5,664 nt of DNA from Microbacteriaceae bacterium. GTDB lineage: Bacteria > Actinomycetota > Actinomycetes > Actinomycetales > Microbacteriaceae. Below are positions 1 through 4,505 of the stretch, piece after piece. Under the pieces are notes generated by a model. That model did no database searches, was not told the DNA's origin, and saw only the letters and a program-made list of their open reading frames with translations. Each line of letters begins with the position of its first letter. Position 1 is the stretch's first letter. The stretch covers positions 1,262-6,925 of the forward strand of contig WOYR01000017.1 in the NCBI GenBank assembly GCA_011620705.1, read 5' to 3'. A program made the translations under genes and the position numbers.

Positions 1-795
1 CGGCTCCGCCCCGGCATCCCGGGCCACCCCCTTGCGGGTGGTGCGCGCACGACGACCGCGCGACAGCACAAGCGCCACGACGATGACCACGACGACGAGA
101 CCCACGATGCCGATCGCCAGGGCCAGACCGGTGTTGGGCTCAGCGGAGGGGGTGGCCGGCGCCGCGGAGCCGGGCGACAGCGTGAGCGAGGCGACGGGCG
201 CCGGTGTCGTGAGACCCGATGCGCCGGCGACCAGTGGGGTCACCTTCGCGTCGGCCAGCGCCAGCCATGCTCCGGTCGCCGTATCGCGCACGAGCGCAGC
301 GGTCGCCGGGACAGTGCTGAGCGCAGTGCCGAGCGCGGCATCCGGGGCGAAGTCCGCCAGCTCCGGCTCGACGGTCTGCGGATTGATCCAGATCGTGGCG
401 AGACCGACGGACTTGCCGCCGATCGTGATCGGCACGACCCAGTTGTTGGTCAGTTGCACCGGATGATCCGTCGGCCGGTTGGCGAGCCGAGCGGCTGTCC
501 ACTCGTAGACACGGCTGATGGGGCCTGCCTTGGTGGTCGAGTCGAAGGCGATGCCCTTGGTCCCGGAGGCGTTCGGGCCGTAGACATCGCTGAGCCGGGC
601 GACCATGCTGCCGCCGCTCGCATAGGCCGCCACATCGGCCGGGACCGAACCCAGGCTCGCGGATGCCGAGGCCGCCGGCCCTGCCACCAGCCCGAGCAGC
701 ACGGACGCCAGCGTGCTCGCGATGAGCACCGCCAGCACGAGCGCCGGCCGGGACCGCCGCGGTCCGCGACGGCGGACGGTACGGGATTCGTTCAT
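1..795 (-). CDS. Exported, C-terminally anchored membrane protein (3' end beyond the window)
   Basis: The frame is open from an ATG at 795 to the window edge (265 residues, no stop seen), so the C-terminus is missing. I do not recognise a named family. Residues 1-17 are strongly basic (VRRRGPRRSR), followed by a hydrophobic stretch at about 18-39 and small residues (AASASA, 40-46) that would suit signal-peptidase cleavage. A polar, Thr/Ala/Pro-containing region (about 47-222) should lie outside the cell. A second hydrophobic segment rich in Val/Ile (about 223-245) is followed by a basic tail (RGRRARTTRKG), giving type I topology. The gene starts 46 bp after the histidine kinase stop on the same strand and is probably co-transcribed with it. 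The start is chosen because it gives the signal sequence; the ribosome site is weak (GAGAG about 12 nt upstream). Inferred role: accessory to, or output of, the two-component system. Confidence 0.8.
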   Translation of the reverse strand, partial: MNESRTVRRRGPRRSRPALVLAVLIASTLASVLLGLVAGPAASASASLGSVPADVAAYASGGSMVARLSDVYGPNASGTKGIAFDSTTKAGPISRVYEWTAARLANRPTDHPVQLTNNWVVPITIGGKSVGLATIWINPQTVEPELADFAPDAALGTALSTVPATAALVRDTATGAWLALADAKVTPLVAGASGLTTPAPVASLTLSPGSAAPATPSAEPNTGLALAIGIVGLVVVVIVVALVLSRGRRARTTRKGVARDAGAEP

Positions 796-841
796 GGCTC
801 GCGACTGCTCTCGGGCGGGGAAGGGGGCGCTCCCCATCCAA

Positions 842-2347
842 TCATCCGACCGGCGCGAGGGACGGCAGGCGCAGCGGAAGCCGCACGACGAACCGCGTTT
901 CGCCCGGTCGGCTCTCGACGCCCACCGTGCCCGCATGCGCATCGACGACCGCCGAGACGATCGCGAGGCCGAGGCCCGTGCTTCCGCTCGCCCTGGACCG
1001 GGAGCCGTCGCCTCGCGCGAAACGCTCGAACAGCACCGGCAGCAGCCCAGGCGGGATGCCGGGACCATCGTCGGACACGGTGAGGAGCGCATCATCGCCC
1101 TCGACGGCGAGGGCGGTGATGACGTGGCTGCCCGCCGGGGTGTGGATCCGGGCGTTGGCAAGCAGATTCGCCACCACCTGGTGCAGACGGCCCCGGTCGC
1201 CGGTCACCAGCACGGCGGTCCCTGGCGTCTTCAGCTGCCAGTCGTGGTCGGGGGATGCGGCGTGGGCGTCGCTCACGGCGTCCACCACGAGCGGGACCAG
1301 GTCGACCTCGCCGAGCGCCAGTTCGCGGCCGGCGTCGAGCCGCGCCAGCAGCAGCAGGTCCTCGACGATGGAGGTCATCCTGACCGATTCGGACTCGATG
1401 CGCGCCAGGGATCGCACCACGTCATCGGGCAGTTCGTAGCCGCCGCGCCTGGTCAGCTCGGAGTAGCCGCGGATCGACGCAAGAGGGGTGCGCAACTCGT
1501 GGCTCGCGTCGGCGACGAACTGCCGCACCTTGTCCTCACTGGCCTGACGGGCGACGAGGGCCCCCTCGACATGCCCGAGCAGCCGGTTCAGGGCGGCGCC
1601 CACCTGGCCGACCTCTGTGCGGATGTCGGTGTCGGCTTCCGGCACGCGCTCGGCCAGGGTGACCTCGCCCTTCGCCAGCTCGAGTTCGGAGGCCCTGGTC
1701 GCCGTCGCGACGACGCGGCCGAGGGGACGCAGGGCGAGCCGCACCACGATGGTTCCGGCGACCGCAGCCGCGATCAGCGCCGCCAGGGTGATCAGCCCGA
1801 AGATCAGCAGCAGATTGTCGGTGGTCGTATCGATCTCGGCCAGCGACTGCCCGACGACGACGACCGTCCCGTCGGGACGGGTCGCCGCCGCGACGCGGAA
1901 GGAGCCGAGGCCGTCGCCGAGATCCACCGTCACCGGGGTGCGGTCCGGCCCGTTGAGGGCCAGGAGCGTGCTCTGCTGCGCCGTCGTGAGGGTTCTGCTC
2001 ACCCCGTCCTCGCCGACCACCTCGGCCACCCCGACCACGCCGTCCGAAGAGCTGAAGACCAGCCCGCCGAAACGCCGCGGGCCGTCGCCCGCATCCCCGG
2101 TCTCCGTCCCGCCGCCCTCGGTTCCCCCGGCGGGAGGGTTCGTGGCATTCCGGTCCGTCTCGCTCAAGGAGCCGACCGAGGCGATGACCTGCCGGTCGAG
2201 TCGGCCGAGCAGGTTCTCACGCAGCACCAGCGCGCTGGCGCCCCCGACCACCACGCTGACCACGGCGAGCAGCGCCACGATCCCGACCACGAGTCGGCGC
2301 TGCAAGGACCAGCGGGGCCTGCGGATCTGGGCGGGAAGCGATGGCAC
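842..2347 (-). CDS. HAMP-containing sensor histidine kinase (EnvZ/OmpR-type partner)
   Basis: 501 residues starting at GTG. It should autophosphorylate on histidine in response to an unknown signal and pass the phosphate to the regulator encoded just upstream. Order of parts: cytoplasmic basic N-terminus; TM1 about 19-42; extracytoplasmic sensor about 43-178 containing a Gly/Thr/Glu-rich low-complexity stretch (68-92); TM2 about 180-203; HAMP about 204-260; dimerisation/H-box with ASHELRTPL and phospho-acceptor His283; ATPase domain with N-box (NLLANA, Asn398), G1 box DDGPGIP (427-432), F-box LFERF (439-443) and G2 box STGLGLAIV (456-464). All catalytic motifs are intact. The gene starts 10 bp after the response-regulator stop, typical of a translationally linked pair. 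The arrangement resembles mycobacterial TcrY/TrcS/MprB-type kinases, but I cannot assign orthology. The sensor domain has no recognisable fold, so the stimulus is unknown. The ribosome site is weak, so coupling to the upstream gene may set its translation. Confidence 0.97.
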   Translation of the reverse strand: MPSLPAQIRRPRWSLQRRLVVGIVALLAVVSVVVGGASALVLRENLLGRLDRQVIASVGSLSETDRNATNPPAGGTEGGGTETGDAGDGPRRFGGLVFSSSDGVVGVAEVVGEDGVSRTLTTAQQSTLLALNGPDRTPVTVDLGDGLGSFRVAAATRPDGTVVVVGQSLAEIDTTTDNLLLIFGLITLAALIAAAVAGTIVVRLALRPLGRVVATATRASELELAKGEVTLAERVPEADTDIRTEVGQVGAALNRLLGHVEGALVARQASEDKVRQFVADASHELRTPLASIRGYSELTRRGGYELPDDVVRSLARIESESVRMTSIVEDLLLLARLDAGRELALGEVDLVPLVVDAVSDAHAASPDHDWQLKTPGTAVLVTGDRGRLHQVVANLLANARIHTPAGSHVITALAVEGDDALLTVSDDGPGIPPGLLPVLFERFARGDGSRSRASGSTGLGLAIVSAVVDAHAGTVGVESRPGETRFVVRLPLRLPSLAPVG

Positions 2348-2357
2348 GGTGCCCGGC

Positions 2358-3098
2358 TCAGCTCGCGGGCTTGATGAGGTAGCCGACGCCGCGCACGGTG
2401 TGGATCATCGGCTCGGCATCCGCGTCGATCTTCTTGCGCAGGTACGAGATGTAGATCTCGACGATGCTGGACCGGCCGCCGAAGTCGTAGCTCCAGACCC
2501 GGTCGAGGATCTGCGACTTGCTGAGCACGCGGCGCGGGTTGCGCATGAGGTAGCGCAGCAGCTCGAACTCGGTCGCGGTGAGCTCCACCGGGATGCCGGC
2601 GCGCGAGACCTCGTAGCTCTCCTCGTTGAGCAGCAGGTCCCCGACCCGCAACTCCGGGTCGATGGCGTCGCTGACGATGCGCGAGGAGCGGCGGATCAGG
2701 CCGCGCAGACGCGCCACCACCTCCTCGAGGCTGAACGGCTTGGTCACATAGTCGTCGCCGCCGGCCGTGAGACCCGCGATCCGGTCGTCGACCGAGTCCT
2801 TGGCGGTGAGGAAGAGCACGGGGATGTCGAGGCCGTCCGCCCGCATCCTGTGCAGCACTTCGAGGCCGTCGAGATCGGGCATCATCACGTCGAGCACGAC
2901 CACATCGGGCTTGAACTGACGCGCGAGCGCGAGAGCCTGCTGGCCGCCGGTGGCGGTGCGCACATCCCAGCCCTCGTAGCGCAGCGCCATCTGCAGCAGG
3001 TCCCCGAGAGAGACCTCGTCGTCGACGACGAGGGCCCGGACGGGGGTGCCGTCGATGTGCGTGAGCTTGGCAGGTGGGACGGTCTGGGGCGATGTCAC
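2358..3098 (-). CDS. OmpR/PhoB-family response regulator
   Basis: 246 residues from a GTG start at 3098. It is a DNA-binding transcription factor activated by phosphorylation by the adjacent kinase. The receiver domain spans about 20-137: acidic pair Asp26/Asp27 (VVDDE), phospho-acceptor Asp70 (VVLDVMMP), Thr98 (LFLTAKD) and conserved Lys120 (DDYVTKPFS). A short linker leads to a winged-helix trans_reg_C domain (about 148-243) with ELTATEFELLRYLM, the recognition-helix region SIVEIYISYLRKKID and the wing RGVGYLIKP. Length and architecture are standard. The first about 19 residues precede the fold and are not conserved-looking, so a slightly later start is possible. GGGAG lies 12 nt upstream of the GTG and AGAGGG abuts it. 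It is first in a three-gene minus-strand unit, and a large inverted repeat (3134-3198) lies 36 bp upstream of its start. The sequence resembles mycobacterial TcrX/TrcR-type regulators, recalled rather than searched. Confidence 0.97.
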   Translation of the reverse strand: MTSPQTVPPAKLTHIDGTPVRALVVDDEVSLGDLLQMALRYEGWDVRTATGGQQALALARQFKPDVVVLDVMMPDLDGLEVLHRMRADGLDIPVLFLTAKDSVDDRIAGLTAGGDDYVTKPFSLEEVVARLRGLIRRSSRIVSDAIDPELRVGDLLLNEESYEVSRAGIPVELTATEFELLRYLMRNPRRVLSKSQILDRVWSYDFGGRSSIVEIYISYLRKKIDADAEPMIHTVRGVGYLIKPAS

Positions 3099-3133
3099 CC
3101 CTCTATGAAGCTCCCGGCTGCTAGGAGAAGCCT

Positions 3134-3198
3134 GTGAAGCGCATCAGCACCTGCCGAGCGGGTTCGGGTCGAGCTCGGTAAGTGCTGATGCGCCTCAC
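3134..3198. repeat. Long imperfect inverted repeat, likely stem-loop / terminator or operator
   Basis: The arms are a perfect 12-bp pair (GCGCATCAGCAC at 3139-3150 with GTGCTGATGCGC at 3182-3193). They extend outward by GTGA/TCAC after one mismatch, and inward by CCGAGC (3154-3159) with GCTCGG (3173-3178) after a partly paired 3x3 internal loop. The apical loop is 13 nt (3160-3172). On the minus strand it starts 26 nt after the stop of the 63-residue protein gene and ends 35 nt before the response-regulator start, so it fits a terminator or transcription boundary between them. There is no T-tract on either strand, so a classical intrinsic terminator is not shown; a DNA operator or processed RNA structure is equally open. 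Confidence 0.8.
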
Positions 3199-3224
3199 CC
3201 GGAGGAGGCGGGCCCTCGGGCGCG

Positions 3225-3416
3225 TCAGGCGCGGTGAGCGCCCCGCGGATGCCGTCCGGTGCCGCCGACGACCAGGCCGACGAGCGCCACGAGCGCCACC
3301 AGACCCATCACGATCGCGGTGGGCACTGGCTCCATCCCGACAGCGCCGATCGCGCTCTCGTGCGCCAGATGCGCGACCTGCTTGGCCGCGCCTGCGATGC
3401 TCCCCAGCTGGTCCAT
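3225..3416 (-). CDS. Small single-span membrane protein, 63 residues, unknown function
   Basis: ATG at 3416, stop TGA at 3225-3227. The N-terminal half (MDQLGSIAGAAKQVAHLAHE) looks like an amphipathic helix. It is followed by a proline break (MEPVP, 28-32), a hydrophobic segment TAIVMGLVALVALVGLVVG (about 33-51) and a basic His/Arg tail (RHPRGAHRA) that should stay in the cytoplasm. The composition, ordered layout and clean stop argue for a real gene despite the short length. The same frame stays open far upstream, but that stretch runs antisense through the nuclease gene and the GC repeats, so I take the internal start. GGGA sits 9 nt before the ATG; an in-frame GTG at 3431 would add five residues. 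Small actinobacterial membrane proteins of the form 'Met/Pro - TM - Arg/His tail' are common and uncharacterised; kinship is only a guess. Its leader carries several strong hairpins. Confidence 0.62.
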   Translation of the reverse strand: MDQLGSIAGAAKQVAHLAHESAIGAVGMEPVPTAIVMGLVALVALVGLVVGGTGRHPRGAHRA

Positions 3417-3434
3417 CTTCTCGATTCCCACGTC

Positions 3435-3453
3435 CCCCGCCGTCTCGGCGGGG
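3435..3453 (-). promoter_or_regulatory. Perfect 8-bp GC hairpin just upstream of the 63-residue gene
   Basis: CCCCGCCG at 3435-3442 pairs exactly with CGGCGGGG at 3446-3453, leaving a 3-nt loop. Transcribed on the minus strand, it would sit 18 nt upstream of the ATG at 3416, close enough to influence ribosome access. Its 3' arm runs into GGGGGAC, which overlaps the likely translation-initiation region of the alternative GTG at 3431. No regulator or ligand is implied by the sequence. Confidence 0.5.
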
Positions 3454-3470
3454 CTGTCTGTCAGGTGAAA

Positions 3471-3490
3471 GGGGGACCATCTTGTCCCCC
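3471..3490 (-). terminator. GC hairpin with short T tail, possible leader attenuator
   Basis: GGGGGAC (3471-3477) pairs perfectly with GTCCCCC (3484-3490) around a 6-nt loop. Read on the minus strand, the stem is followed by TTTCACC, a short T stretch, whereas the plus-strand side has none. That polarity fits a weak intrinsic terminator acting on minus-strand transcripts upstream of the 63-residue gene. It could be leader attenuation, or simply one of the repeat-associated hairpins here, because its GTCCCCC arm is also the start of the repeat motif. Confidence 0.4.
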
Positions 3491-3509
3491 GAATCCAAGC
3501 TAGACCGAT

Positions 3510-3540
3510 GTCCCCCCGAATGCCGACACCCGTTAGGGGG
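3510..3540. repeat. 31-bp direct repeat, copy 1
   Basis: This copy and 3566-3596 match at 29 of 31 positions, differing only at 3517/3573 (C/A) and 3532/3588 (G/A). It begins GTCCCCC, has the core GAATGCCGACACCC and ends TTAGGGGG. The C-run and G-run ends plus GAA/TTA make each copy a potential stem-loop. The copies lie 56 bp apart in the divergent intergenic region between the small membrane gene and the nuclease gene. Confidence 0.85.
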
Positions 3541-3565
3541 GCGCGTCCGCCCCACTCCGGGGGGC

Positions 3566-3596
3566 GTCCCCCAGAATGCCGACACCCATTAGGGGG
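3566..3596. repeat. 31-bp direct repeat, copy 2
   Basis: Second copy, in the same orientation as 3510-3540. Between the copies lie further self-complementary runs: GGGGGG at 3536-3541 against the C-rich 3547-3553, and GGGGGG at 3559-3564 against CCCCC at 3568-3572. An incomplete third unit, GTCCCCCGAAT, starts at 3484. An 11-bp direct repeat, GGTGAAAGGGG, brackets the cluster at 3464-3474 and 3595-3605. Confidence 0.85.
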
Positions 3597-3631
3597 TGAA
3601 AGGGGCATTTCGGGGTACGAGCCGGGGGACG

Positions 3632-3649
3632 CGAGTTCGATGGAACGCG
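3632..3649. promoter_or_regulatory. Imperfect dyad upstream of the nuclease gene
   Basis: CGAGTTC-GATG-GAACGCG forms 7-bp arms with one mismatch around a 4-nt spacer (core GTTC-N4-GAAC). It lies about 60-80 bp upstream of the proposed nuclease start. It could be a transcription-factor site. It is not the usual Gram-positive LexA box, which has the half-sites the other way round (GAAC-N4-GTTC). Confidence 0.3.
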
Positions 3650-3687
3650 GACACGCGGACCCGGGGTGGCGAAGCCCCGCGATGACC

Positions 3688-3699
3688 GCGGCCGGCCGC
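3688..3699. promoter_or_regulatory. Perfect 12-bp palindrome GCGGCCGGCCGC
   Basis: GCGGCCGGCCGC reads identically on both strands and directly abuts the proposed -10 of the nuclease gene. This is where an operator would occlude RNA polymerase. In DNA this GC-rich a chance palindrome made only of G and C is not very improbable, so functional confidence is low. Confidence 0.3.
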
Positions 3700-3711
3700 A
3701 CAATGGTGCCG
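3699..3711 (+). promoter_or_regulatory. Possible leaderless promoter -10 for the nuclease gene
   Basis: CACAAT at 3699-3704 matches the two key positions A and T of the actinobacterial -10 (TANNNT) and lies 6 nt before the GTG at 3711. That is the spacing expected if transcription begins at the first base of the start codon. No good Shine-Dalgarno sequence precedes the GTG, in line with leaderless translation. I see no convincing -35. Confidence 0.45.
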
Positions 3712-4319
3712 TGACCATCGTGCAACCCACCCTCTCCCTCTGGGACGAGCCGCCGAGCCGGCACACGGACCGGATCGTGGCGGACGCGAACGACCGGGTC
3801 ACGTGGCTCAAGGCGCGAGCGCGGGGGGTCACCGCGACCGACATGGCTCGCCTGTCCGGCCCGAAGGCGCTCCGCGCCCTCGCCACCGAGAAGCTGCTCG
3901 GCACTGGATTCTCCGGCAACGCCTTCACTGCGCACGGCCGGCAGCGCGAACCGGAGATCGCCCACTGGGCGCGCCGGGTCTACGGGATGCAGCCGAGCAG
4001 CGCCCTGTTCCATGCCGAGGGCCGGCCCGAGCACCTCGCCACCCCCGACGGCATGCGCGAGCACGGCCAAGTGCTCGAGCTGTGCGAGATCAAGACCACG
4101 AACTCGGCGTGGAGGAGCATCCCGCGCCATTACCTGCGCCAGGTCTGGTGGCAGCAGTACGTGCTGGGGGCGGAGAGGACACTCGTCGTCTGGGAGCAGC
4201 ACGACTCCTTCGTGCCGGTCGGGGCCGAGCCGGAGTGCCGGTGGGTGGACCGGGACGAGAACGAGATCCACCGCCTGGTCGAGCTGGCAGACCAGCTCCT
4301 CGTCCTGCTGCGGCGCTGA
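3711..4319 (+). CDS. YqaJ-like / lambda-exonuclease-family nuclease
   Basis: 202 residues from GTG 3711. It is predicted to be a metal-dependent DNA exonuclease of the PD-(D/E)XK superfamily, as in phage YqaJ, RecE and lambda Exo, which resect double-strand ends for single-strand annealing. Visible motifs in order: GVTATDMARL (39-48, the family's N-terminal 'GxxxSD' region); FSGNAFTAHGRQREPEIA (67-84, with Glu80/Glu82); ATPDG with metal ligand Asp113; CEIKTT with Glu126 and Lys128; YLRQVWWQQYVLG (141-153, conserved Gln). The full catalytic set is present and the protein is near the family's usual size. An in-frame GTG at 3666 would add 15 residues that look like translated intergenic DNA, and a -10-like box sits just before 3711, so I prefer the shorter form. 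No RecT/Beta-type annealing protein or other phage gene is in view, suggesting a resident chromosomal copy. It is divergent from the small membrane gene. Confidence 0.88.
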   Translation: MTIVQPTLSLWDEPPSRHTDRIVADANDRVTWLKARARGVTATDMARLSGPKALRALATEKLLGTGFSGNAFTAHGRQREPEIAHWARRVYGMQPSSALFHAEGRPEHLATPDGMREHGQVLELCEIKTTNSAWRSIPRHYLRQVWWQQYVLGAERTLVVWEQHDSFVPVGAEPECRWVDRDENEIHRLVELADQLLVLLRR

Positions 4320-4321
4320 TC

Positions 4322-4367
4322 GCTGCGACGCCGCAGCTCAGGCGACGGCGCGCAGCGCCCAGCCGCC
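4322..4367 (+). terminator. Two tandem GC hairpins after the nuclease gene
   Basis: Directly after the stop, GCTGCG (4322-4327) pairs with CGCAGC (4332-4337) around 4 nt. Next, GGCG/GGCGC (4341-4344, 4347-4351) pairs with GCGCC/CGCC (4355-4359, 4364-4367) around a GCA loop. The position fits transcript termination. There is no T-tract, as is frequent in high-GC actinobacteria, so this rests on position and stem stability only. The remainder of 4368-4505 holds no gene that I can support and no promoter that I trust. Confidence 0.4.
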
Positions 4368-4499
4368 ACACCGTTGGAGGTGAGATCCATCGGCCGGCAG
4401 ACGCAGACGATCCGAGGCCGAAGGTTTGCAGCACGGTGATGTGACCGTAACACCGCTGAATCATTGCCCACCTTTACTTGACGAAGAGGCGGGGAGGCC

Positions 4500-4505
4500 G
4501 GAGGA
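4500..4505 (+). promoter_or_regulatory. GGAGGA ribosome-binding site, start-deciding
   Basis: GGAGGA abuts the ATG at 4506, too close to serve it, but is well spaced (9 nt) for the in-frame ATG at 4515. GGGGAGG at 4491-4497 is spaced 8 nt from 4506. The stronger, better-placed match therefore slightly favours a 318-residue product starting at 4515; both starts remain possible. Confidence 0.55.

Noticed and set aside
140..841. 233-codon minus-strand frame at the left end
   Set aside because: It overlaps the exported-protein frame in another phase and is Arg/Gly/Ala-rich without a signal or domain. The frame from 795 has a clear signal and TM segment.
713..2374. 553-codon plus-strand open frame opposite the histidine kinase
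   Set aside because: It is longer than the kinase gene but antisense to intact kinase motifs. Its product is rich in Arg, Gly, Gln, His and Asp with no domain, typical of a GC-driven shadow frame.
1617..3137. 506-codon plus-strand open frame spanning kinase and regulator
   Set aside because: It runs antisense across two genes with complete domain signatures, and its translation is Ser/Arg/Thr or Val/Asp/His-rich without motifs.
3510..3596. CRISPR array
   Set aside because: There are only two full repeats plus one fragment. The single spacer is 25 bp of GC-rich self-complementary sequence, and no cas genes are present.
3464..3605. Insertion sequence or MITE bounded by GGTGAAAGGGG
   Set aside because: The 11-bp bracket is a direct, not inverted, repeat. 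No transposase and no target-site duplication are seen; only a genome-wide copy count could reopen this.
3635..3646. LexA/SOS box upstream of the nuclease gene
   Set aside because: The half-sites are GTTC-N4-GAAC, the reverse of the actinobacterial/Gram-positive GAAC-N4-GTTC, so SOS control is not supported.
3417..4271. N-terminal extension of the small membrane protein to 348 residues
   Set aside because: The extension is antisense to the nuclease gene and passes through C-run/G-run repeats; only the last 63-68 residues look like protein.
4420..4505. Promoter for the oxidoreductase (TTGCAG, GTAACA and TTGACG hexamers)
   Set aside because: No pair of -35/-10 hexamers has acceptable spacing, and TTGACG lies too close to the start codon.
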